Source: Fodinibacter sp963695175 (GTDB lineage Bacteria; Actinomycetota; Actinomycetes; Actinomycetales; Dermatophilaceae). Taken from it: a DNA stretch of 64,000 nt. Below the pieces are notes generated by a model. That model saw only the letters and a program-made list of their open reading frames with translations. It had not been told where the DNA came from and ran no database searches. The stretch covers positions 558,001 to 622,000 of the forward strand of contig CAVOGG010000004.1 in NCBI GenBank assembly GCA_963695175.1, read 5' to 3'. This document shows, in pieces, positions 43,047 through 51,080 of this stretch (the first letter of the stretch is position 1; the number at the start of each line of letters is the position of its first letter). Position numbers and translations under genes: made by a program.

Positions 43047-44456
43047 TCAGCCGACGATGGCGTGGCCGAACCGGAACATGTTCGTCGGGTCGACCCGCTC
43101 CTTGATCGCGAGCAACCGCTGGAACACCTCGGGCCGCCAGGCCGCCGCGATCTCCGCGGGGGTCGCCGAGGGGCCGAGCCAGTTCACCGGGGCCGTGCCC
43201 GTCGACCACGGCGCGAGGGCCTCGTGCACCCTTTTGGCCTCCGCCTGCACCGCCTCTGCGCTGCCCGGCGCCAGCACCCCGAGGGTCAGCAGGCTGTAGG
43301 CGCCCTCACGGCCCGACACCGCGTTGGGGATGCGCGCCGGTCGCCCGAGCGCCCCTCCCATGAGCCGCAGCTCGACCATCGCGAGGTGGGGCGCCAGCCC
43401 CTCGCCGGCCGAGCCCAGCAGGGCGTCGACGGCGCCGGCCGGCAGCTCGGCGAGGAGACCACCTCGCTCCCACACGGGCATCGGGTCGCGCGGGTCCTGG
43501 TGGATGACGTCCGTCGCGGTCGTGGGGATGCGTCCGACCGAGTCGAGCAGCACGTGGCCCGCCTCGCGCATCGGCGCCAGGAGGGCGTCGCCCTCGGCAT
43601 CGGTGCCGTCGAGCGCGAACCGGAGCATGACGACGAACCGTCCCCGCAGCACGTCGGGGACCGCCTCGAACGAGGGCATGTTGAGCAGCGCCACCGACGT
43701 GCTCGCCCGCTCCGGGAGGGTCGCTGCCCACGTGCGGAAGGAGTGCAGCACCGCTGCACCGTCGCTCCCGCTCATGAAGACCGCGCCGGCGAACAGCGAG
43801 GGCACGGGCACGAGGTCGATCTCGACCGAGGTGACGACGCCGAAGTTGCCCTTCCCGCCACGCACCGCCCAGAAGAGGTCCGGGTCACGCTCGGCATCGA
43901 CCTGCCGCAGCCGGCCGTCCGCCGTGACGATCTCGACGCGGCGCACGAGGTCGGCGCCGTACCCATGACGGCGGCCGAGTGGACCCATCCCCCCGCCGAC
44001 CGAGTAGCCGACGACGCCGACCTGACTCGACGACCCCGCCACCCCGGTGAGGCCGTGCGGCTCCGCGTCGCCGAGAACGTCCGCCCAGCGGGCCCCGGCG
44101 CCGACCTGCGCGGTCCGCCGCACCGGGTCCACCTGCACCGTGCGCATCCGCCCGGTCGTGACGAGGACGGCGTGCTCAACCGGCTGCATCGGGCCGTGCC
44201 CGGTCGCCTGCACGGCCACGGGCAGCCGGTGCGCGCCGGCCCATCGGACGGCGGCCACGACGTCGTCAGCGCACGTCGCCCCGACGACGATGCTCGGCCG
44301 GTGCGTCACAGCGAGGTTGAACGTGGCGGCCTCCGCGGCCAGGTCGGCATCGCTCGGTGTCAGCACGGGTCCGTGGACCGCGGCCCGGAGGGCGGCGAGG
44401 TCCTCCGCGAGGACGGGCGGCGCGACTTCGGTGGCCGCAGTGGTGGTCATGGTCAT
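43047..44456 (-). CDS. FAD-binding (BBE-type) oxidase
   Basis: The 469-residue p-cresol-methylhydroxylase-fold flavoprotein has the FAD domain VGATCADDVVAAVRWAGAHRL, AVQATGHGPM with the His that is often covalently linked to FAD, QVGAGARWADVLG, and GYSVGGGMGPLGRRHGYGAD. DPDLFWAVRGGKGNFGVVTS follows. The berberine-bridge-enzyme C-terminal motif is VDPTNMFRFGHAIVG. ATG 44456 has AGGAG 8 bases upstream. With the GMC gene next it makes a two-oxidase operon, and the adjacent LysR gene diverges across 123 bases, so it is a likely regulated catabolic or tailoring unit. Substrate unknown. Confidence 0.9.
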   Translation of the reverse strand: MTMTTTAATEVAPPVLAEDLAALRAAVHGPVLTPSDADLAAEAATFNLAVTHRPSIVVGATCADDVVAAVRWAGAHRLPVAVQATGHGPMQPVEHAVLVTTGRMRTVQVDPVRRTAQVGAGARWADVLGDAEPHGLTGVAGSSSQVGVVGYSVGGGMGPLGRRHGYGADLVRRVEIVTADGRLRQVDAERDPDLFWAVRGGKGNFGVVTSVEIDLVPVPSLFAGAVFMSGSDGAAVLHSFRTWAATLPERASTSVALLNMPSFEAVPDVLRGRFVVMLRFALDGTDAEGDALLAPMREAGHVLLDSVGRIPTTATDVIHQDPRDPMPVWERGGLLAELPAGAVDALLGSAGEGLAPHLAMVELRLMGGALGRPARIPNAVSGREGAYSLLTLGVLAPGSAEAVQAEAKRVHEALAPWSTGTAPVNWLGPSATPAEIAAAWRPEVFQRLLAIKERVDPTNMFRFGHAIVG

Positions 44457-44579
44457 TGTGGCTCTCCTGCCGTGTGGGCCCGGGGTCCCGGGCGCTGAGG
44501 CCACGGTGGGTCCGGCGCCGGCCCGGCATCCACGACTTCCGTCCACCCGGCCGAGAGGCTGCGCCTATCATCGCTGGTC

Positions 44580-45464
44580 ATGGAGCTGCGCCAGCTGCGC
44601 TACTTCGTCGCCGTCGCCGAGGAGCTGCACTTCGGACGGGCCGCGGCGAGGCTGCACATTGCCTCGCCGTCGCTGAGCCAGCAGATCAAGGCGCTCGAGC
44701 GCGACCTCGCGGTGCGGCTCTTCGACCGCTCGAGCACGGGGGTCGCGCTCACCTCCGCCGGTGCCGAGCTGGTGCCCAAGGCCCGGCGGGCGCTCGAGGC
44801 GGCCGACGAGGTCGAGGATGCGGCGCGACGCATCGCCGACGGCCGCTCCACCGAGCTCCGACTTGGCTTCCTCGCCTTCTCGCTGACCTCCACGACGCGC
44901 CGCCTGCTCACCGAGTTCGGCCGCCACGCCCCGGCCGTGACCGTGCAGCTGCGCCAGCACGAGTGGGACGACCCCTCCGCGGGGCTGCTGGGCGGCACCA
45001 CGGACGCCGCGTTCGTCCGCCTGCCGTTCACCGGCGTTGACACACTCGAGGTGCTGGTGATCGAGCGCGAACCCGTGCTCGTCGTCGCCGGCCGCGACCA
45101 CCGGCTCGCAGGAAGGGACCACGTCCTCGTCGAGGACCTCGTCGACGAGCCCTGGCTCGAGGCAGGGCTCGTGACCGACCCGGTGTTCGCCAGGTCGTGG
45201 TACCTCCGTGACCAGCGCAGCGACACCTTGCAGACTGTCGCCAGCCGGTCGGGGACCGTCGAGGAGTGGCTGGCTGAGATCGCCTTCGGCCGAGGCATCA
45301 ACCTCATCCCGGCAGGAATGGCCGAGGAGTACCGACGACCTGGGCTGGTCTTCCTGCCGGTGCTCGACGCGCCCCCGTCCACCCTGGCCCTCGCCTGGCG
45401 TCGCGTGGACCCCCCACCGTCGGCCCTGGAACTGGCGCTGTTCGCCGCCCGGCGCCCCGACTGA
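44580..45464 (+). CDS. LysR-family transcriptional regulator
   Basis: The 294-residue regulator has the LysR HTH at residues 1-60, MELRQLRYFVAVAEELHFGRAA, IASPSLSQQIKALERDLAVRLFDRS, followed by a periplasmic-binding-like effector domain (residues about 90-290). It diverges from the FAD oxidase-GMC operon. A TATCAT box lies 8 bases before ATG 44580 with no Shine-Dalgarno sequence. Control of the divergent operon is the usual LysR arrangement and is inferred here from position. Confidence 0.93.
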   Translation: MELRQLRYFVAVAEELHFGRAAARLHIASPSLSQQIKALERDLAVRLFDRSSTGVALTSAGAELVPKARRALEAADEVEDAARRIADGRSTELRLGFLAFSLTSTTRRLLTEFGRHAPAVTVQLRQHEWDDPSAGLLGGTTDAAFVRLPFTGVDTLEVLVIEREPVLVVAGRDHRLAGRDHVLVEDLVDEPWLEAGLVTDPVFARSWYLRDQRSDTLQTVASRSGTVEEWLAEIAFGRGINLIPAGMAEEYRRPGLVFLPVLDAPPSTLALAWRRVDPPPSALELALFAARRPD

Positions 45465-45594
45465 GACCTGCCGCCGACCAGACAGCCGCGCAGGTGCGCC
45501 ACCTGACCACGCCCGCGATGTGGTTGCGTGGACCGATGACCGTGATCGGGTTCCGCTGCGCCCAGAAACCGTTCCCCCAGCTGGAGGTCGCCCG

Positions 45595-47274
45595 ATGAGA
45601 GTCAGCCAGACCGGGGACGTGTGGTGGAAGTCTGCGGTGTTCTACTGCGCCGACGTAGAGACCTTCCAGGACAGCAACGGCGACGGCGTCGGCGACCTGC
45701 GCGGCATGACGGACCGCATCGAGTACCTCGCCGACCTCGGCATCACCTGCCTGTGGCTGATGCCGCTCTACCCGACCGCCGGGCGCGACGACGGCTACGA
45801 CATCACCGACTTCTTCGGCGTCGACCCCCGCCTGGGCACCTCCGGCGACTTCGTCGAGCTGGTGCGGACGGCCCGCTCGGCCGGCATCCGGGTGGTCGTC
45901 GACTTCGTCATGAACCACACCTCCGACCAGCACCCGTGGTTCAAGAGCGCCCGCCGCAGCGTCGACGACCCGTACCGGCGCTACTACGTCTGGTCGCACA
46001 CCAAGCCGCGCTCGAGCAAGGCCGAGGTGGTCTTCCCCGACAAGGAGACCAGCATCTGGCAGCTCGACGACAAGACCGGCGAGTACTACCTCCACCACTT
46101 CTACCGGACCCAGCCCGACCTCAACGTCGCCAACCCCGACGTGCAGGAGCAGATCGCCAGCACGCTGGGCTACTGGCTCGCGCTCGGCGTCTCCGGCTTC
46201 CGCATCGACGCCGTCCCCTTCCTCTTCGCCACCGACACCTACCCCGGCTCGGAGCCGAACGGCTTCAACCCGCAGGCCTACCTCAAGGACGTGCGTGACT
46301 TCGTCACCCGCCGTGTGGGTGACGCCGCCCTGCTCGGCGAGGTCAACCTCCCCTATCCGCAACAGAAGGAGTTCTTCGGCGGCGCGGACGGCGACGGCCT
46401 GAACATGCAGTTCGACTTCATCGGCATGGAACGCCTCTACCTCTCCCTCGCCCGCCAGGATGCCGGGCCCGTCGCCTCGGCGCTGCGCGAGCGTCCGGCG
46501 CTCGACGTCACGAGCCAGTGGGCCAACTTCGTGCGCAACCACGACGAGCTCACCCTCGACAAGCTGAGCACCCGCGAGCGCAAGGAGGTGTTCGCCGCCT
46601 TCGGGCCCGACCCCGACATGCAGCTCTACGACCGCGGCCTGCGCCGCCGGCTCCCGACGATGCTCGGTGGCGACGAGCGCCGCATCCGGCTCGTCTACTC
46701 CCTGTTGTTCTCGCTGCCCGGCACCCCGACGCTCTTCTACGGCGAGGAGATCGGCATGGGCGAGAACCTCGACGTCGAGGGCCGGCTCGCCGTTCGCACC
46801 CCGATGCAGTGGGACGACGGACCCAACGGCGGATTCTCAACGGCGCCCAGGCGCCGGCTCACCCGGCCGCAGCCGGGCGGCCTGTTCGGGCCGGAGCACG
46901 TCAACGCCGCCGCCCAGCGCCAGGACCCGGACTCGCTCTGGTCGTTCATCCGGCTGCTGATCCGCCGCTACCGGCAGATGCCGCAGATCGGCTGGAGCGA
47001 CGTCGAGGTGCTCGACCACGACGTCCCCGCCGTGCTCGCCCACGTCTGCCGGGCCGACGACTGGCGGCTGCTCGCCCTGCACAACCTCGGGGCCGACGAC
47101 GCCATCGTGTCGCTCGATCTCGGGCCGGTGCCCGAGGGGTCGATCCTGCGCGACGTGCTCGACGGCCGCCCCGACCAGCCGCTCGAGCCCGCTGGCCGCG
47201 TCGAGGTGCGTGTCGACGGCCACCGCGGCCAGTGGCTGCGGGTGTGCGCTCCCGGCGAGCAGGCCTATGCCTGA
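45595..47274 (+). CDS. GH13 alpha-glucosidase/trehalose synthase-like enzyme
   Basis: The 559-residue alpha-amylase superfamily enzyme has the catalytic triad in place: nucleophile Asp205 in FRIDAVPF, acid/base Glu249 in LLGEVNLP, and Asp317 in VRNHDEL. Near its N-terminus it has DVETFQDSNGDGVGDLRGM, characteristic of the oligo-glucosidase/trehalose synthase subfamily. GTPTLFYGEEIGMGEN and TPMQWDDGPNGGFS (a calcium/aglycon region in these enzymes) follow, then a beta-sandwich C-domain. It may interconvert maltose and trehalose (TreS-like) or hydrolyse alpha-glucosides; no maltokinase lies alongside, so I leave the exact activity open. CTGGAGG precedes the ATG. Confidence 0.88.
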   Translation: MRVSQTGDVWWKSAVFYCADVETFQDSNGDGVGDLRGMTDRIEYLADLGITCLWLMPLYPTAGRDDGYDITDFFGVDPRLGTSGDFVELVRTARSAGIRVVVDFVMNHTSDQHPWFKSARRSVDDPYRRYYVWSHTKPRSSKAEVVFPDKETSIWQLDDKTGEYYLHHFYRTQPDLNVANPDVQEQIASTLGYWLALGVSGFRIDAVPFLFATDTYPGSEPNGFNPQAYLKDVRDFVTRRVGDAALLGEVNLPYPQQKEFFGGADGDGLNMQFDFIGMERLYLSLARQDAGPVASALRERPALDVTSQWANFVRNHDELTLDKLSTRERKEVFAAFGPDPDMQLYDRGLRRRLPTMLGGDERRIRLVYSLLFSLPGTPTLFYGEEIGMGENLDVEGRLAVRTPMQWDDGPNGGFSTAPRRRLTRPQPGGLFGPEHVNAAAQRQDPDSLWSFIRLLIRRYRQMPQIGWSDVEVLDHDVPAVLAHVCRADDWRLLALHNLGADDAIVSLDLGPVPEGSILRDVLDGRPDQPLEPAGRVEVRVDGHRGQWLRVCAPGEQAYA

Positions 47275-47455
47275 CATCGCCACCCATGACCGCGGCCCCC
47301 TGCACCTGTGGCCTGCGGCTTGGTGGGAAGCGCCACCCCACCGGTACCGTGGTGCCCGACATCGGCAGTGACCGCCGCCACACCCAGCACCAGCGGTCAC
47401 GACGACCACCGACGCGGCATCCCGTCACCACGGGAGCCCGGAGAAGGAGAGCCCT

Positions 47456-48649
47456 GTGAGCGACAACGAGGTCGCCCCCCTCGAGGCGGCGTTCGGCGTG
47501 GACCACCACGTCTCACGCGCCGAGGCCCCCGAACGCCCCGTCCAGGACGGTGGCCCGGAGATGGTCCAGCTGCTCAACCCCGAGGGTGAGCGCGTCTCGC
47601 ACCCGGAGCACGACGCCGTCGTCGACGCGCTGACCGACGAGGAGCTGCGCGGGTTCTACCGCGACCTCGTCCTGATCCGTCGTTTCGACGCCGAGGCCAC
47701 CGCGCTCCAGCGCCAGGGCGAGCTGGGCCTGTGGGCCAGCCTGCTCGGCCAGGAGGCCGCCCAGGTCGGCTCCGGCCGCGCCCTGCGCCCCCAGGACTAC
47801 GCCTTCCCCACCTACCGCGAGCACGGCGTCGCCTGGTGCCGCGGCGTGGACCCGGTCAACCTGCTCGGCATGTTCCGTGGCGTCAACCACGGCGGCTGGG
47901 ACCCGAACGAGAAGAACTTCCACCTCTACACGATCATCATCGGCGCCCAGACCCTGCACGCCACGGGATACGCGATGGGCGTGCAGCGCGACGGCAGCGT
48001 CGGCACCGGTGACGACGACCGCGACACCGCGGTCATCGCCTACTTCGGCGACGGCGCCACCAGCCAGGGCGACGTCTCCGAGGCGCTCGTCTTCGCCGGC
48101 GTCAACAACAGCCCGGTCGTCTTCTTCTGCCAGAACAACCAGTGGGCCATCTCCGAGCCGAACGAGAAGCAGACCCGCGCGCCGCTGTGGCACCGGGCCC
48201 GTGGCTTCGGCTTCCCCGGCATCCGGGTCGACGGCAACGACGTGCTGGCCGTGTACGCCGTGACCAAGGCCGCGCTCGACGCCGCCCGCACCGGGCAGGG
48301 CCCGACCTTCATCGAGGCCTACACCTACCGGATGGGCGCCCACACCACCTCCGACGACCCCACCAAGTACCGCGTCTCGGCCGAGGTCGAGGTCTGGAAG
48401 CACCGCGACCCGATCGAGCGGCTCAAGCGCTGGCTGATGACCACCGGCCGCGCCGACACCGACTTCTTCGACGCCGTCGAGGAGGAGTCCGACGAGCTCG
48501 GCACCTCGGTGCGCGAGCGCTGCCTGGCCCTGCCCGACCCGCCCGGCACCGACATGTTCGACCACGTCTACGCCGAGCCGCACCCGCTCGTCGACCGCGA
48601 GCGGGCCGAGTTCGAGCGCTACCAGTCGTCGTTCGAGGGGGTCAGCTGA
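47456..48649 (+). CDS. 2-oxoacid dehydrogenase E1 alpha (pyruvate or branched-chain)
   Basis: The 397-residue thiamine-diphosphate subunit starts at GTG 47456 with GGAGAG 4-5 bases before. The ThDP/Mg motif is FGDGATSQGD to NNQWAIS, and the loop THTTSDDPTKYR contains serines phosphorylated in eukaryotes. YREHGVAW is also conserved. Its stop overlaps the E1 beta start by one base. It lies in a short operon with E1 beta and E2 but no E3, so lipoamide dehydrogenase must come from elsewhere. Whether pyruvate or branched-chain 2-oxoacids are used is not certain from sequence. Confidence 0.92.
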   Translation: MSDNEVAPLEAAFGVDHHVSRAEAPERPVQDGGPEMVQLLNPEGERVSHPEHDAVVDALTDEELRGFYRDLVLIRRFDAEATALQRQGELGLWASLLGQEAAQVGSGRALRPQDYAFPTYREHGVAWCRGVDPVNLLGMFRGVNHGGWDPNEKNFHLYTIIIGAQTLHATGYAMGVQRDGSVGTGDDDRDTAVIAYFGDGATSQGDVSEALVFAGVNNSPVVFFCQNNQWAISEPNEKQTRAPLWHRARGFGFPGIRVDGNDVLAVYAVTKAALDAARTGQGPTFIEAYTYRMGAHTTSDDPTKYRVSAEVEVWKHRDPIERLKRWLMTTGRADTDFFDAVEEESDELGTSVRERCLALPDPPGTDMFDHVYAEPHPLVDRERAEFERYQSSFEGVS

Positions 48650-49620
48650 TGGCCGCCACCACGCTCGCGAAGGGCATCACCAGCGGCCTGCGCGCCGCCA
48701 TGGAGAAGGACCCCAAGGTCGTCCTCATGGGCGAGGACATCGGCAAGCTCGGCGGGGTCTTCCGGGTCACCGAGGGCCTGCAGAAGGACTTCGGTGAGGA
48801 CCGGGTCATCGACACCCCGCTCGCGGAGGCCGGCATCCTCGGCACCGCGATCGGCATGGCCCTGCGCGGCTACCGCCCCGTCGTCGAGATCCAGTTCGAC
48901 GGGTTCGTCTACCCGGCGTTCGACCACATCGTCAGCCAGGTCGCCAAGCTGCGCGCCCGCAGCCTCGGCCACGTCGCGATGCCGATCGTCATCCGCATCC
49001 CGTTCGGCGGCGGCATCGGCGCGGTCGAGCACCACAGCGAGTCCAACGAGGCCTACTTCGCGCACACCGCCGGCCTGCGGGTCGTCGCCTGCTCGAACCC
49101 CCACGACGCGCACTGGATGATCCAGCAGGCGATCGAGACCGACGACCCCGTCGTCTTCTACGAGCCGAAGCGTCGCTACTGGGACAAGGGCGAGGTCGGC
49201 GAGTCCCCCGAGGGTTCGCTGGGCACCGCCCGCGTGCTGCGCGAGGGCACCGACCTCACCCTGCTCGCCTACGGCCCGATGGTGAAGACCTGCCTGCAGG
49301 CGGCCCAGGCCGCCGAGGAGGAGGGCCGCAGCCTCGAGGTCGTCGACCTGCGCTCGCTGTCGCCGCTCGACGAGGCGACCATCCTGGCCTCGGCGCGCAA
49401 GACCGGCCGGGTCGTCGTCGTGCACGAGGCGTCGACGTTCCTCGGCATGGGCGCCGAGATCTCGGCCATCGTCACCGAGCAGGCGTTCTACCAGCTCGAG
49501 GCGCCGGTGCTGCGGGTGGGCGGGTACAACGTGCCCTACCCGCCGAGCCGGATCGAGGAGGAGTTCCTCCCCGACCTCGACCGCGTGCTCGACGCCGTCG
49601 ACCGCTCGCTCGCTCACTGA
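48649..49620 (+). CDS. 2-oxoacid dehydrogenase E1 beta
   Basis: The 323-residue transketolase-like subunit forms the E1 heterotetramer with the preceding product. It has VVLMGEDIGKLGGVFRVTEGL, IDTPLAEAGILGTAIGMAL, EIQFDGFVYPAFDHIVSQ and the C-terminal domain EVVDLRSLSPLDEATIL and VVHEASTFLGMGAEIS. It decarboxylates the 2-oxoacid with ThDP and passes the acyl group to E2 lipoate. Stop of E1 alpha and start overlap as TGATG. Confidence 0.95.
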   Translation: MAATTLAKGITSGLRAAMEKDPKVVLMGEDIGKLGGVFRVTEGLQKDFGEDRVIDTPLAEAGILGTAIGMALRGYRPVVEIQFDGFVYPAFDHIVSQVAKLRARSLGHVAMPIVIRIPFGGGIGAVEHHSESNEAYFAHTAGLRVVACSNPHDAHWMIQQAIETDDPVVFYEPKRRYWDKGEVGESPEGSLGTARVLREGTDLTLLAYGPMVKTCLQAAQAAEEEGRSLEVVDLRSLSPLDEATILASARKTGRVVVVHEASTFLGMGAEISAIVTEQAFYQLEAPVLRVGGYNVPYPPSRIEEEFLPDLDRVLDAVDRSLAH

Positions 49621-49635
49621 AAGGCGTTGTCGCAG

Positions 49636-51075
49636 ATGGCTCTTCGTGAGTTCAAGCTCCCCGACCCTGGCGAGGGCCTCACCGAGGCCGAGCTCGTCAC
49701 CTGGCACGTCGCGGTCGGTGACACGGTCAAGGTCAACGACATCGTCGTCGAGGTCGAGACGGCCAAGTCGCTCGTCGAGCTGCCGGTGCCGTTCGCCGGC
49801 ACCGTCGCCTCGCTGCACGCCGCCGAGGGCGACACCGTCGAGGTCGGTAGCACGATCATCGTCATCGACGACGGCGTGGGCGGCTCGGCGGATGCCGTCG
49901 CGCCGGCTCCCGCTGCGGCCGCGGCCCCCGCTCCCGCTGAGGCTCCTGCCGAACCAAGTGCTACTGAGGAAGCCATCGGTGAGGGACTGATCGGCGGCAC
50001 GACGTCGACCGGCCGCACCGCGGTGCTCGTCGGCTACGGCGTCAAGCAGACCGAGGCCAAGCGCCGCCCGCGTGCCGGGGCCAAGGCCGTCGCCGCGTCG
50101 ATCGCCGCACCGTCGGTGCGCCAGCCCGAGGCCCACCACGAGCCGGCATCGCCCGAGCGGGCCCGCGCGCTGGCCAAGCCGCCGGTGCGCAAGCTCGCCA
50201 AGGACCTCGGCGTCGACCTCGGCAGCGTCACCCCGAGCGGTGACGGTGGCATCGTCACCCGCGCCGACGTCGAGGCCGCTGCTTCGGGAGCGCGCGCCGG
50301 CGACGGCGGCGCCATGGTGCCGGCCGCGTCCAGGTGGGGCCTGCTCGGCGACTCCGGCGAGCAGGAGACCCGCGTGCCCATCAAGGGCGTGCGCAAGATG
50401 ACCGCCCAGGCCATGGTCGCCTCGGCCTTCACGGCTCCGCACGTCACCGAGTGGGTGACCGTCGACGTCAGCGCCACCATGGAGCTCGTCGAGCGGCTGA
50501 AGAAGGACAAGGAGTTCCGCGACGTCAAGGTGACGCCCCTGCTGGTCCTGGCCAGGGCGATGTGCCTCGCGGTGCGCCGCAACCCCGGCGTCAACGCCAG
50601 CTGGGACGAGTCCGCCCAGGAGATCGTGCTCAAGCACTACGTCAACCTCGGCATCGCCGCTGCCACCCCCCGCGGGCTGGTCGTCCCGAACGTCAAGGAC
50701 GCCCACGCGATGACGATGCGCGAGCTGGCCGAGGCGATCGGCGCCCTCACCGCCACGGCGCGCGAGGGGCGCACCCAGCCCGCCGACATGGCCGGTGGCA
50801 CCCTCACGATCACCAACGTGGGCGTCTTCGGCGTCGACGCCGGCACCCCCATCCTCAACCCGGGTGAGGCGGCGATCCTCGCGTTCGGCACCGTGGCCCG
50901 GCGCCCGTGGGTCGTCACCGCGGCCGACGGCAGCGAGAGCATCGAACCGCGCTGGGTCACCACGCTGGCGCTGAGCTTCGACCACCGGCTCGTCGACGGC
51001 GAGCTCGGCAGCCGCTACCTGGCCGACGTCGCGGCGATCCTGGCCGACCCCTCCCGCGCGCTCGTCTGGGGCTGA
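49636..51075 (+). CDS. 2-oxoacid dehydrogenase E2 (dihydrolipoamide acyltransferase)
   Basis: The 479-residue E2 has one N-terminal lipoyl domain (lipoylated Lys44 in VETAKSLVEL), an Ala/Pro-rich linker, a peripheral-subunit-binding domain near residues 165-200 (PPVRKLAKDLGVDLGSVTPSG), and a catalytic domain with His450 and Asp454 in FDHRLVDG. It transfers the acyl group to CoA. ATG 49636 is chosen with a weak purine stretch upstream; a TTG at 49627 is possible. The next gene begins only five bases after its stop. Confidence 0.94.
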   Translation: MALREFKLPDPGEGLTEAELVTWHVAVGDTVKVNDIVVEVETAKSLVELPVPFAGTVASLHAAEGDTVEVGSTIIVIDDGVGGSADAVAPAPAAAAAPAPAEAPAEPSATEEAIGEGLIGGTTSTGRTAVLVGYGVKQTEAKRRPRAGAKAVAASIAAPSVRQPEAHHEPASPERARALAKPPVRKLAKDLGVDLGSVTPSGDGGIVTRADVEAAASGARAGDGGAMVPAASRWGLLGDSGEQETRVPIKGVRKMTAQAMVASAFTAPHVTEWVTVDVSATMELVERLKKDKEFRDVKVTPLLVLARAMCLAVRRNPGVNASWDESAQEIVLKHYVNLGIAAATPRGLVVPNVKDAHAMTMRELAEAIGALTATAREGRTQPADMAGGTLTITNVGVFGVDAGTPILNPGEAAILAFGTVARRPWVVTAADGSESIEPRWVTTLALSFDHRLVDGELGSRYLADVAAILADPSRALVWG

Positions 51076-51080
51076 GCCGA

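Noticed and set aside
47275..47455. Small gene between GH13 and E1 alpha
   Set aside because: A short open frame starting near 47287 has basic, non-conserved content, no ribosome binding site and overlaps the E1 alpha start region. I see only a leader/promoter gap of about 180 bases.
48619..50985. A 788-codon minus-strand frame across E1b and E2
   Set aside because: It mirrors the E1 beta and E2 coding regions, which carry complete catalytic motifs. The mirror protein is an unstructured Gly/Val/Asp/Arg sequence.
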